From the NCBI GenBank assembly GCA_029721435.1, contig CM056583.1, positions 46,343,120 to 46,407,119 of the forward strand: a DNA stretch of 64,000 nt, read 5' to 3'. Below are positions 1 to 12,749 of the stretch, piece after piece (the first letter of the stretch is position 1; each line of letters opens with the position of its first letter). The notes beneath the pieces were generated by a model, which saw only the letters and a list, made by a program, of their open reading frames with translations, did no database searches and was not told where the DNA came from. The DNA is from Gymnothorax reevesii. Taxonomy: Eukaryota; Chordata; Actinopteri; Anguilliformes; Muraenidae. The translations under genes and the position numbers were made by a program.

Positions 1-2029
1 CTGGATAGTGTGTCACATACCACCTGCCAAACCCCTGAGGGTTTGCGCACTGTAAAGTGGAATATAAGAACGCGCTCTCATTCAAGCCACATCTGAAACA
101 AAGGGGCGACATAATCAAGTTTTATTTGTGCAATTTTTGTATGGGGGTGATATAAAGCTGATGTACAAAGTAAAAATCTATATCTAGAATTTAAAGCAGA
201 GGTAACACCATATCTGCATAAGTCACTCCAAGGTTCTGCATCCACATTTGTTCCAGATCTTCCTTTCACCTAATTCTGCATATATCCAGATCAGGTATTA
301 ATGGACTCAACTTAAGAACTTCAAACAAGCCTGAGATAGTTTAAAAAGTGGTTTGTCAGCATAGTACAGTTGTTAAATAGGTGTCAGGGTATATAAATTT
401 GACCAGCCTTTATGGTTGACTTTGATAAAGTCACATAGATGCAGATAGCTGAGGAAATCTTAATTTGCCAAGTGTTCAAATTCAAAAGTGTTCAAATGAA
501 GCAAAGATACCAGTCAAGATGGCTCATGTCTTTCTCAAATCATAATCTGAAGTTACTATTCTGTAAGATTATTGGTAGCTGTCTGTTTCTTCACTTTATA
601 GATATAGCTTGCTCAGTCTTGGATTAGAGGAAACGTCTTGTGCAAGTCAACATGAATAGAGGGAGCAGGAACCACTCTCAGACCTCACATGCACTGATAA
701 AGCCACTTTAAAAGGCAGAAGGTTGAAGGAATTACATTAGATATGAACAAAGCACCTTTACATAGGCCAACAACCTGATGAACAGTTAACACAACGCAAG
801 TTCACTGTACGATGGAGGCTTCCAGTCTACTCATGGAAAGACTGAAACCAAAAACCTAAGAGCCATATTTTGAAACAGTGGCACTGGCAGTGCAGCTGAC
901 ATCTCAGTCAGAATTGAATTAAATTTGGCAGAATGGTGTCCATACATGTGTAACAGGAAATCCCGGAGTTTCAGCTCAAAAGTTTTATTGATATGGCTAC
1001 AGCACCACAAGTCAGGTACCAAATTGAGCATTTTTGAGGAAAAATACCTATTTTTGAAGCAGTATTGTGGATAACTGCTTCATTGTGCCAAAGATGGTAT
1101 GACTGTAATTGATACTGGGATACCCACATTTTTAAAATGTGAAAATGCCGCCTGGTGATCATGTTGATTATACGTGCAATGACAAGAAATCTGTGTACAA
1201 TCGGAAAAAATTTTACAAATTCAGGCTCATCTTAATTTTTAAACCAGACCAGTGCCAAATTCATCTTACCAGTTTCCTTTTTTAGACATTAAAGATGAGA
1301 AACTTTGGAGATATTTAGTCTGGCACTTTTTTGGTTTATCAAGATATTTGCTCCCAAAGTTGGGTGCAGGATAATTTTTTCCTGTTTGTACAGCGGATTA
1401 ACATTAATAACCAGACAGTCAAGATGGGTTGACCATTAATTTGCACCTTCCTTTGGGCTAAACAAAGGACACCAGAAACATCTTTGGCACTATACTCCAT
1501 CTTGGAGCAGCGGCTTCAGACATTTTGACAAAATTCCCAATTCGCCTATTTGCAGCGATTTTCAGGGGCCCATAAAAATGTTAACCAAGAAGAGTCCAGA
1601 TTCTGCATTTCTCTTCTTTTCTAGCATGTTCAGACAACAAACCTAATTTTGGTGCCCAGTCATCAGTCCGCAAAAAGACACCCACCAAAATGTTGCGAGT
1701 GCATGACTGTCATTTAGAAGCAAAAAGAAACGGGGAAATAATGCTTATAAATTGCCAACTCCAGTAATTTCTGCAATCTATTACCTGTGTCTGGAAGAAA
1801 CATTACATTGGAGATATAATTATTTTTATCAGTGGAACTTCATGATATAGCTTTAAAATAGGGCCATTTACAAACTGTTTGTGGGGCTAACAGCATACAA
1901 CAATCAACCACAACATTAAAACTACTGGCTTCCCCTTCATGAAGCCAAAACAGCTCTGTCAAACTGACATTCACTTGAACTCCCATACCCAGCTGAACAT
2001 TTCAGAGTGTTATTCTTTCTCCACCTGCT
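1..2029. other. non-coding stretch, nothing recognised
   Basis: AT-rich sequence with only ORFs under 70 codons. No splice-bounded exon, repeat or RNA gene was recognised by eye. Confidence 0.5.
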
Positions 2030-2600
2030 GGTTTTCCCACAGTGCATCCTGGTGCTATCTCTTTCCTAGGTAAAATGGTACACATGTACCATGGTCCAGT
2101 TCCAATGCTCATTTGCCCAGTGTAAGTGCTTTTAGCAGTGGACTGAGGTCAGAATGGTCTCTCTGACAGGTCTTTAGTGTCAAAAAGGTACATTCAGCAG
2201 AGTGTGATGCATTGTGAGTTGTGCCTTATTACTCGCGTGAGTACTATTAAGATCTCCTGTAACTTGTGCCACAAAAGCCCTTCCGTTGGTTTGGACCTGA
2301 CAGGGTAGTTTGTCACCCTTGTGCATTGGTGAGCCTTTAACCCCGAACAGCCTTGCCACTGGTTCATGATTTGTCCCTCCATGGATCACTGTGAGTAGGT
2401 ACTCACTGCTGCTAATTGGGAGTACTCTTGAAGCCTTGCCACTTCAGGGATCCTCTGGACCACTCTTCCAGCCATACTGATTTGGTCCTCGTCAAAGTTG
2501 TGCAGGTGTCTACTGTCCCACATCCAACACTTTGACCACAAGAACTGAGTACTTGCATACTGTCTATGGTCGGTCTTCAGACCTTGATACGCACCATTGT
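2030..2600 (-). mobile_element. decayed Tc1-like transposase fragment
   Basis: Read on the minus strand, the stretch resembles the N-terminal and middle part of a very common fish Tc1-like transposon (the block containing cacagtgcatcctggtg is familiar from it). The reading frame is broken by stops and indels, leaving ORFs below 70 codons (2180-2389, 2194-2382). No terminal repeats remain. The fragment at 10318-10500 looks like the adjacent part of the same family. Identification is by recalled similarity. Confidence 0.6.
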
Positions 2601-2770
2601 TATGAAATTGTCAAAGTTATTTACATTACTTGTAAGTGCTTTAATATTTTCGCTCATAGTGGATATGGGCTGTTAGTGGATTAATTTTACCAGCTATTGG
2701 ATACAATGTAGCCATGTCGCAGTAAATCGGAGAGAAAATGGAAGATAGGTCAAGTTCTGAGTTCACATAT

Positions 2771-2796
2771 ATGGTGTTTGTGTGTGTGTGTGTGTG
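2771..2796. repeat. (GT)n microsatellite
   Basis: A short run of GT dinucleotides at about 2777-2796 with a single interruption. Confidence 0.8.
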
Positions 2797-3042
2797 GGTG
2801 GCTGAAGTCAACCATAGCCCTTGATGCTGCATCTGTGCAAAAGCCTATCTGTGATCAGCAGCCTATCTGCTGCTAGCAAATTTTAGATAGGTGTATTAAT
2901 GGCAGATCATTGTAAAACTTGCAAGGCATACCATGCATAATTTTGTGCCATGGAGAGGAAGTTGTTCCAAAAATTGATTAAATTGTAATTACCTCATGTT
3001 GCTTGAAACTATATTTCAAACATGCATTTATTATTGTTATTA

Positions 3043-3957
3043 CACCCCCATTTCTAGAAAAGTTGGGATGCTGTGTAAGATGAGAATAAAAACAGAATGA
3101 TTTGCAACACTGCCGCCTTCTCTGGGCCCAAGCTCATTTAAAATGTATTGAGGCAAAGAGGAAAACTGCCCTGAAATTTTAATAATCAAAATTTGAAATT
3201 CATTTTGGAAATCATGGATGCCACGGGCTCTGGGCTGAAGAGGAGAGGGCCCATCTGGCTTGTTATCAGCAAACAATTCAAAAGCCATCATCCAGGATGG
3301 TATTGGGGTGCATTAATACACATGGCATGGGTAACTTGCGCATCTGGGCAGATACCATTAATGGTGAATAATATATACAGCTTTCGGTGCAACATTTACC
3401 GCCATCCAGATGCTTTTTTTGCGGGAAGACCTTACTCATTTCAGCAACTCCATGCCAAACACTATTCTCTGCACATACAACAACAACACGGGTTTGTAGT
3501 AAGAGAGTCCGGGTGATAAAGTGTTTTGACTGCAGCTCAGACCTGTCATGCACTTACAATATTTGGCACATTATGAAACAAAAAAATATGTCAAAGGAGG
3601 CTGCAAAGTATTGAGAAGCAGAAATCCTACTTAAAGTAAGAATGGGAAAACATTTTGCTTCCAAAACTACAGCAGTTGGTCTCCTTTTCTCCCAAATGCT
3701 TACAGTGTTTATTGAAGAAAATGTGATGCAACACAGTAGTAGACATGCTCCTGTACCAACCTTTTTGAAACATGTTGCTGACATCAAATTCAAAATCAGC
3801 GCATAATTTCCAAAAAATAAAAAAAAACAAAAGTTCTCCGTTTCAACTTCTGATATATTGTCTTTGTACTGTTAAAGTTCAAACAATTTGAAAATCATTG
3901 CATTCTGTTTTTATTCACATTTTACATAACGTCCCAACTTTTTTGGAAATGGGGTTG
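3043..3957 (+). mobile_element. Tc1-like transposon, internally deleted
   Basis: The element lies between TA dinucleotides (3041-3042 and 3958-3959). Its ends are diverged inverted repeats: caccccc...aaaagttggga on the left and tcccaactt...ggggttg on the right. The inside resembles the second half of a Tc1-like transposase (CCGCCTTCTCTGGGCCCAAG matches the LRWAQAH-coding region of the copy at 35889-37482), with many stops and missing segments. At 915 bp it is well short of the usual 1.3-1.6 kb. A short (TTA)n run follows directly. Confidence 0.8.
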
Positions 3958-4639
3958 TATTATTATTATTATTATTACTACTACTACATTGTATAATTCA
4001 CTGCTGCAATTAAATAAAAATCACAGGTTATATTTGAAAACACAATAATAACTGATAAAGTAAGATTTAAGGACACAAAATTTGAAATAGTTTTTGCCCT
4101 TCACCTTACTGTAAATTTTTGGGCATTAATATAGGAAAGGTATACATATTAGAAGATATCCTGTGTCTGTTCTGTTATACTGTCCTGGGTTCAAATTCCT
4201 GTAATAGCAGTTGTCTTGGAAACAAAGCCTCCCGATGTTATGTCATCTGGCTTCCTCCTAACATGTAAACCTGGAGTTGCTAGCTAAATTAGACTTTTTG
4301 TTCGACCACAAGACAGGGTTAAAATGCTGCTGTAGAAGTGGTAATCCAAAGGGCAACTTGCTGAATGGGAATTGAAGTGACGTGATCCATGATGGCATCT
4401 CTCTCAAGGGAAAGTCCCAATTCCCCAGCAGGTGGTGACAGTCCCTCCATCAGTCCACTATGGGGCTTACTCTGAGAGTGCAGCTCATATGACTTGGATG
4501 GTGAAAACAGCCCTGAGATTTGTCTAAATATAAAATACATGAAATTATGTGCCACACAGCAATGTAATGAAAAATTAGCTTGAAGTTAAATGACAATATT
4601 TTAGACTCAAGTGTTTACATCTCATGTTGAACAGCTAGT

Positions 4640-6060
4640 CGTCAACTGTTGGACGTCAAGCTGGAAGGCTAGATGCATTACCACTGAGGTTGATAAGGAA
4701 TCAGGTAGACACCAGATGCGGGGAGATGGGAATGAGGATTTATTAAACAAAAAACAAAACAGGCACGAGGGCCAACGAAAAACTTGGCCCAAAGGGTTGC
4801 AAAAGACATACTAAAGTATGCTGCACAGAGCTATAAACAAAGAATGCAAAACGACAAAAAACAAAAAGGCACTGGAAACTCCAGGCAAGAGATCAAGGAA
4901 AATAAATAACAAGACTAAATATATATTCGAAAAACAAGAGGCTAGGACAAGACTTGAAACTAGAAATGCTAGGGAACTATGACAACAAGAGCTTGGCTAA
5001 ACTTGCACATGCAACGAGACGCGAGACACTGTCTGCCAGCCAACTTCCACCGCATCCAGATAAAGGCTTGGAAATCATGACATGAGGGGTAACACCTGGA
5101 GAGAGAGAAACAAGAGGCATGGCAAGATCAAGACATGGACAGAGATTGGATGACATGACCTGCTCATTAAGAAAATGAGCGTGCTCAGCTTAAGTACCAA
5201 TTAAGTATGCAGTTTGGAAGCAAGCATGAATGTTAAGAACAGAAAAGCACAGCAAGATCTTGAAATAGCAAAGCAGGAATCATGACAATAAACTCCCTGT
5301 ATAAATTAGTAGTATTAGTAATGTGCCTATCTAAGAATTACACCAACCCAGTGAGTGTTAGTAAATGTTAGTAACTTAAACAGTTAATTGTCAATTAAGC
5401 TTAGAGAGCCCCGAATCAGCACAGCACAGAAGGAAGAGGGAAATACCAAGCCAACCCAGAGCTCTGAAATGTGCAACAACGAAGGCACGGGGCGGAACGC
5501 AGACAAGCGGTGGAGTGGCATGGCAGACCTGGCGAAAACAAAAACATGGACATGGAATGAGAAACATGAAATGAGAAATCCTAAACAAGACACTGTTAAA
5601 ACTATGACAATGAACATGAACATGAACTATGATACTATGAAATCTTGAACATGAAACTGTTAAAACCATGAACAATACTGTTCTGGCCAAAGGCCAGAAC
5701 CCCGGAACACAACAGAGGTTGCAGAGGATTCATGGAGTTCTCATTCCACAAAGCTTTAAGTGTTACAAACAGCAGAGCAGAGCCAAGTACAAATCACAGA
5801 AACTGGCCAAATGCCTTTATTAACAAAACTGAATGCAAACTTAAAGAGCTTTCAGTGCTGGAGAGCTAAACGCTGGACAGTCCGTGGTCTGGTGGGAGCA
5901 ATCAGGAACTTGAGGATTAAGGTTAGGAGAAGTCAAAGGGACTGGTCTGGGATCAGGAACGGGAATGGAAAGCCAAATGAACTAGGGCACACTGGGCAGG
6001 TGGGCACCTTCAAATAGGTGTGAAGATGGGACTGGAAGAAGCTACTCGCCAGGACCGCGG
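4640..6060 (-). repeat. interspersed repeat region, possibly LTR-derived
   Basis: A purine-rich plus strand (gaggatttattaaacaaaaaac near 4734) resembles dispersed fish repeats also seen at 16345-16640, 17150-18390 and 23280-24430. On the minus strand the start reads as an AATAAA-type polyadenylation signal. Several internal A-rich tandem runs (acatgaacatgaac) occur at 5530-5670. No terminal repeats or coding domain could be defined, so the class is uncertain. Confidence 0.35.
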
Positions 6061-6839
6061 AGTCAGGGATGAACGTTCCTGATAAAAAAGATTCTAGATT
6101 CTTTGCACATTATCCAACGAAGAAAGAAGACACAAAACACAGACACAATGCAACAATCCAGCATTGGCAAAATAGAGACCAGGAACTGAAATACACAAAT
6201 CAAATCAACAATCAAAGTGAAAAAGGCTTGAGTTAGCATGAAGAGTGAGATAAGGAGCGAGGGGGATACAAAGAGGCAAGAAACAGGGTCAATAAATAAA
6301 ACCAAAACTAACAAGGGCAGCTGAATGGTGGGGAAAACCAATTAAGGAATGTGACACTTAACTGCCGTGGGCTTCATAAAAGTAGCAAGGAGCAGAGCCA
6401 TCTAGAACACCAGCAGCTGAGAAAGCCTTGAGGTGGCTCTGGATCCAGAGAGGAAGGCCAGATAAATCCCGGTTGGGTCACCTGAATAACGGTGTCTGAT
6501 GTTGAGAGATCCAAAACACCGAATGACCCCAGGTTACATCACTGATAATGTGTCCAGGTGCATCAGAAAATGTGTTTAAAAATGAAATTAAAGAAATAAC
6601 CAATACTGCTCCCATTTTAAATGTAAACATTTTTCCATAATCAAAATAGCTGCGTAAGTGTAGCTGGTTTAAAAATGATGGCTCCATTGTTACCTTCACT
6701 GTATAGAACCTGCGTCACTTTTTGCAATGTGTATTGGGCAGGCAATTAAAAAAATATTTATTTTTCCATGAGGTGTGAATGATACCCCTCTCTACGAACA
6801 CAAATCTCTTGTTAATTCACATCATTAACTTTTGAAAAG

Positions 6840-7050
6840 ATGGGAGCTGTAATTGAGGTTTCACTTGTTAGTCGGGAGTTCATTAGAAAGTTAATTCTCA
6901 CTGTCTGGAGGAAGCTCTCAAATTTCATCACAAAAGAAATGCAAATTGTCCTTTTGCAAGGGGACAAAGAGACCTGTTGGAAGCTAATGGAATATAAATA
7001 CCACAACAAATTACCCTGCATAAATATTTAACTTTCCAATTATGATCTAA
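6840..7050. promoter_or_regulatory. candidate conserved non-coding element
   Basis: Compact, low-repeat sequence rich in TAAT-type motifs. It resembles vertebrate conserved enhancers in texture only. A 63-codon plus-strand ORF (6840-7031) and a minus-strand ORF overlap and are judged chance. There is no direct evidence of function. Confidence 0.2.
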
Positions 7051-7589
7051 GGAGAGTTAAAATTAACATCCACGATGGATATCCAAGAGCAGGAAAATAT
7101 CTAAAGCAATTATACTGCAATAAAGAGCTACTTGTGTAAAAGACAAAGCTTGTCTGCATTCGAGATGCTAACAAGGAGAATAGAAAGTGGTGTTTTCACT
7201 TCTCAGTTGGACACGAGCTTAACTTGTTGAGGATGTTTTGAGAGCAGTTGTATTCTGCCACCACAGGAGCATGAATTACCACAACAAAACAAGAACAAAT
7301 AACATCAGATTAGAGGACACAGAGTGATTACCACCATAAGGAGGCTGGATAGCCCAATGCCCCCCCCCCCAAAAAAACAAACAAAAAAACAAAATAAATT
7401 AAATGAATGAATATACTTAATTTTTTTATTTTTGCAGCCTCTGTGAAAGGCAAATCTTGACATTTTATTTACTTTGAATTCATGTTCACATCAGCAATGT
7501 AATTTGATTTCTTTCGCTGCCGGTAAAATGTAGCCATACACGCTTGTCTTTAAAATATATTGTATATTCTTGTGGGGACGGGGTAATAC

Positions 7590-9480
7590 TTTGAGACCAA
7601 GCCAACAAATTCACTGCTGTTCAGAAGTATGTTTCAAACATTACTGAGAAGTGGTTCAACATGGCTCTGTGTGCTTCTGTGAGGAGTGCAGTTGCATTGT
7701 GTGGGCGTACTAAAGGCCATTCATTTGAGGAATGGCCCTCTCTCTTTATTTATAGACACACTAAACGAAGGTTCGAAACAATATAGAATGGGCTTCTTTC
7801 TTTTTGCCAGTGCTCAACATTTCTCCAACAGCCTCGTCTCCCTTTTTGAGATACCTGCACGTAAGCAAAAGATGGAAGAAAACAAAAGGCTATCCTCAAC
7901 TTTCTTTCCCTCCTTTCTGTGAAACGGGCCCATTTCTGAAGCTTTTATTTGTGCAAAGCCTCTCATTAACTCCACTCATGCTGTCTTCCTCAGCTTGCCA
8001 CTGCTTAAGTACCATTTTTTGTAAAAAAGCTACCAATTAGTCCCTCATCAGCTCCAATTAGAGGAGACAAAGCCTGTGTAAAGATAACTCGATGAGAGGG
8101 GGGCGGCACAACATAGTGTAATCACTTAAGAACCACTAGCCATTCAGCATGGCTAGAAGCATCGGGCCCATTCACCTCCAAGCTCTTCTCCGAACCCTTT
8201 TTCAGGGGCGAGTTTTGTTGTGCTGGGAAGACGGGCCTCCCAGGAGTTTCATCAGGAGGAACTATTCAGGAGCTACCTGTTTACAGCCTATAAAGCACTT
8301 GGGACCTGACAATCCCATATTGTTCTCTCAATGCTTCCTTAAATTTAGGCCCCAACAAGCGCAAGCTTTTACCAGTTTTCAGCAGGAGTAAGTTAAAGTG
8401 GTGGCTTTCCCCTCATTAAAATTGAATTTGTTACTGTCTTGTAATTACATTGGGAGGGCAACAATGTATTTTTTTTTCAATAAAGGTTTTTTGGGGCAGT
8501 TAATTTGGTGCTTGTAGTAAATACCCTAAAAGGATTAATTAGGGCCTACTGAAACCCTAATTTCCTCCATCGTGCATCGCTGTGTGCTCTCCCTCCTGTT
8601 TCATCCAAGGTTGGATGAGCTTCTCTCATAAAATTACCTCATTAATGTCTTTATTCCAGCACAGTAACTCATTCATTCTCTGTCATTAAGCATTAATTTG
8701 ATGCGAGCTGAGAGAAGGGGGAGTTGCATTCACTTTTTTTTTAGTGGGCAGTTCTAAATAATGAGGAAGACCAGCGGTGAGATATAATTAGGAACAAGGA
8801 GCACTTCAGCAAATATGTGAAATCTTTTAATCCTGGCCCTAGCATACTGTCGATTAATTACTTCCAGATGGGATTTCTTAAAAATTTCTTTCCTGTATGT
8901 CCATTACCAGCTAACAAAAACAGACATGTTTAGTCCTTTCATTCAGAGCGCTTTTTAACCGAATGCAAAGTATTACACTTTTCTGAACCTCCAGCAGTGG
9001 TTGTTGTCTTAGTGAATCGGCGGCATTGAGGGATAAAATGACCAAAATATAAGTGCCGCCATAGTAATAAATGAATCAGCTTCTAACTGGAACATAACCT
9101 ACAGCAGTAACACCATTTTAAAACAGTCATTTGTTTATATAGTGAGTTTGGTTCCATTATTGTCCCTTTAATTAATATGTAATTTCTGGAAAATGAAAGA
9201 ATAGTTCAAGTACTCTTATAAAGACTTCATTATGAGTTGGAGTAAGAGCTTTTGCACGATGAATACATTTTATTTTCTATTTCATTTATAGCCATTTTTC
9301 AGTTACCGAATATAGTTAAATGAGGTGGTTTTAAAATAGCCGATAGATGAAGCAGTTGCCGGACTGATGTTTTTAATCTAAATATTTCAATAAAACTATA
9401 TTTCTCACTTGTTGAATTACCATTGTCCAGATTGAGTCATCAGACCTTCACCACTACTGCCACTAAAGGACTGGTGAAGG
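7590..9480. promoter_or_regulatory. candidate cluster of conserved non-coding elements
   Basis: About 1.9 kb without any recognised transposon, in a window where transposons are frequent. It is dense in homeodomain-type cores (TAATTA, ATTAATTA, CATTAA) and octamer-like and TAAT runs, especially at 8520-8900. ORFs of 78-80 codons at 7686-8040 and 8149-8391 have no recognisable domain. The pattern suggests long-range enhancers, but this is an inference from base composition and absence of repeats. Confidence 0.35.
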
Positions 9481-9714
9481 TTTAGCCAGAACCTTTAATG
9501 GCACATCGCACTTTCCACTGCAAAGTTTGAATCATTTCTCATTTTAAAACTGATATTTAGCACAAAAAAAAAATTACACTTTCAACTCATCCAGACAGCA
9601 ATGACGTAATATCCTTTTTTATTCATAGGTGAGTCAGAAGTTAGGTGACAGCCCTTTATGTAACACTAATCAGCGCTCAACACAGGATTGGTGTCTCTTT
9701 ACTGCATGAGTACT

Positions 9715-9866
9715 GCCACTGCTGCGGCAACTACTGCTATAAGTAATTATAATAATACAACTTGTAATAATAATAACTCTATTACTACTACTACTACTAC
9801 TGCTACAACTACTATTACTACCACTACTACTACTAGTACTAATAATAATAACAATAATAATCTTTT
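9715..9866. repeat. compound trinucleotide microsatellite (ACT/AAT)n
   Basis: About 150 bp of imperfect ACT, ATT and AAT repeats. It accounts for the Thr/Asn-rich 78-codon ORF at 9688-9924, which is not a gene. Confidence 0.9.
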
Positions 9867-10317
9867 AAACAGTACAGTGCATCCGAAAAAGGCCATTTTA
9901 AAAATATTTTTGAGCAAGTATTGATGTCAAAAATACGTGAAAGGAGAACAGTTTGGTGGTTAAATATGTGAAGCCAGTGTAAAACTAAATAAAAGCACAG
10001 AGCAAACCACAGGAATTTTTCATGATTAAATAAACTTGTGGACTGACACTGAGGAAGATGACTTATCACCTTTGGTTTCAAGCAGTGTATTGAACAATGT
10101 CAGTGATATGCTCCAGTGCTCTGTGAGGCAAGTATTACACATTTTGCACATCATAATGTATTTTGCACTGTTGTGCCAGAACTGAAATTGAATTCATATT
10201 GCACCTCAGAAATGGATGCATTGCCTTTTTTTATGTAATTGGTTGCAATAAAGGTTAATGTTATATGGATTAATTATTAAAATTGCTTCATTAAAATCTA
10301 TCCAAATTGAGGGTGTG

Positions 10318-10500
10318 AAATTTACATTGGGACCTGCGGCTCAATTACATTGGGACCTGCGGGATTTAGAAGCCAAGTCAATGCCTTGAGCTCATTGTCA
10401 TGCCCCTCAACCCATTCCTGAACCATTTTCACAGTGTGACAGGGTACATGATCCTGTTCAATGAGGCCACTGCCATTAGAAAATACAGTTTCTAGTATGA
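10318..10500 (-). mobile_element. Tc1-like transposase fragment
   Basis: The block around gaaccattttcacagtgtg and the following gaggccactgccatta resembles, on the minus strand, the part of the fish Tc1-like transposase absent from the copy at 2030-2600. An 18 bp segment (10322-10339) is repeated exactly at 10345-10362, a tandem duplication of 23 bp period. Confidence 0.55.
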
Positions 10501-10879
10501 AGGTTTAAGAATAGGCAATAATTTTAAGCATAAACATCATAATGGTCATAGTTAATAAATATATTACTGAAAAAACAAACTAGACGAATTAAGTGAGAGC
10601 CATACTCACACAATCCATTTCGTATCAACACACCCCATTTTAAGGTTTACAACGGTCGGTTGATGTATTCAGATAGATGTTACCGGTGTCAACACATCCT
10701 GGTTTTTTCACTGAATGTTGCCCATACCCTCAGGCAAATTTCAGCAAATTCCCTTAGTCTGTCTTGCCTGGGAACTTTGTCAAATGTACCGTCGATAACA
10801 CCCGTGGCCGTTGGAAATCTCCATTTCAGACCATGTTTTTTGAACAAATATCCTCCCATCACGGCAGTATAACATCAAT

Positions 10880-11340
10880 TTCACCAAATTCTTTTTTTAT
10901 TTATGAGGAAAATATATCAGCTACAATTAGCATTGATAAGCACATGATTATAATCACTGGTGACACTTTGTGGGGCCCAAGAATTGGTTTAAAATATCAT
11001 TTTCTTATCATAAAGAAAATTGATATCGCAGGCTTCTGTGGTGGATTCATTAATCCCATGGGATGGTTTATCAATGCTGAAAATTATTTTGAATCCGGTG
11101 GTTTGGGCCAGAAAACGCCCTTAATGGGACTCCACCTTTGCCGTGAACATTGCTTGAGCCCAGAGTAGCTCCTCTTCATTTTCTGGAGGCTATAGTCAGT
11201 CTTGTAGCACCACCACAAGGCCAATCTGTACATTTTACCGATGGGCTGAATGCACTGATCTGTATAGATCAGTGGGAGAATGCTGCGGTTTTGGGATATG
11301 GCTTGCAGTCGTCCACCGACAGTGCTCATCTACTTTTGTC
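10880..11340. promoter_or_regulatory. candidate conserved non-coding element
   Basis: Unique-looking sequence with TAAT motifs, GATAAG sites and no repeat signature. It is overlapped by a 134-codon plus-strand ORF (10764-11168) and shorter ORFs on both strands, none with a known domain. The ORF lacks splice or promoter support and is more likely chance. Confidence 0.2.
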
Positions 11341-11349
11341 AATTCAAGA

Positions 11350-12740
11350 TATTTTTCCTTTACTATTTGACTCTTGTGTCAGATCATCACACCATTTGCA
11401 TAACCAGAAAGACAACTGTGTCTTTCCAGTGCACTGAAGCATATTATCCACGTTATATAATCAGTTTTTTTTTTCTCAGGACAGTGCTATGTGGGCAATA
11501 TAATCTTTTGGTGGTCTGCCAATAACTGTCTTATTTGCTTGAGGAGATTGATTGAGTGATCCAATGGCATGAATGAATATTGATTTGCAAATGTACAGAT
11601 CCTATTGACTGCCTGAATCCAAAACCAATGTATCTCAATGACGTATATGAAAAAGTGGGCAAATTAGTGGCCTATTGACTGGAAAGGGGGTAGACTAGCA
11701 AGTCTTTAACTTATTTAAATTGCATTAGCCTCTTTCAAGACTTTGGTCTTTAAAGCAGGGCCTGGGAATTATATGGTCAATACGCATGTTTTCTGTTGTT
11801 ACAATTAAGAACTACTTCATTGTTATTAGTGCTATTTAAGATGCGTGTCTCTCCTGTTGCTTCATTTAGTGCTGATAATAGATGAGTTGGATCGGGTTGA
11901 GAGAAGCTGAGTGCAGCAAGTGTTGCGTGTCAGGAGCATAACTGAAGACACTACAATGAAGACTGGCAGATTCATTCAGTAATTGTGATGCAGTCAGCTG
12001 AGGCAACAGACCAAAGATCCTTCTATTTAATGCTTCAGTGGCCTGTCAAAAGAATACTCGCTTATTCTTTATCTATGGCGCGCTGTCAGTGGGTGCCAGA
12101 GATACGTAGTGAGTGTTCCGTGAAAAAACCTTTGGATATAGATGAGCCCATTGAAAATAATATGAAATGAATGCCATTGGCGCTAAAATTAATTTCTGGT
12201 GGGACTGCAGTACGGCCTACTCCATTATTATTGGGGCTTTCAGTCTAACTTTGCTATTTTGCTTTCTTTTCTGTCTTTGAGCATGCAATCCCAAGTTTGC
12301 AGGTAAAGAGAACTGATGGAGACTTGCAAATACTTGGGGAAATGCTTTCACCTTAGAGACAGAGATAAAGAATTTCCCAAAGGTTGTAAAATTGAATATT
12401 TTTCTATTGATCTGGTCAGGTCTACAATTATTTGTACAGTGACTATTTTCATACAGTAATTTCTACAAAAGATTAGACAATGAACAATCAACATGAATAT
12501 TTCATTAGACTTCAGACTGATTTTTGGAATCTGATTCCGTTCTCCTTTGGATTTGGCATTCTAACTGTGTGGCACTCGACCCCTGAAAGTATGTTGACAT
12601 CGATTTGGATTCTTCCTTCCATGCTGCACCTTGCGTGATTGATCTGAACCAGAATGACTGACCCTGAGCATCCACTTAATAAAATCTGTGAAACTGACTT
12701 CCTGCATGCATTTGTGTCCTGAATCACCATCCTGTCAGTA
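11350..12740. other. non-coding stretch, nothing recognised
   Basis: No exon, transposon or RNA gene recognised. Only short ORFs on both strands. Confidence 0.4.
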
Positions 12741-12749
12741 AAAATTTGC

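Noticed and set aside
5388..5690. Overlapping 86-codon plus and 99-codon minus ORFs
   Set aside because: They come from A-rich tandem sequence of a dispersed repeat (acatgaacatgaac).
9688..9924. Thr/Asn-rich protein
   Set aside because: It is a translation of a trinucleotide microsatellite.
10764..11168. 134-codon open frame as a gene
   Set aside because: No recognised domain, no splice or promoter signal, and ORFs of similar size on the other strand of the same stretch.
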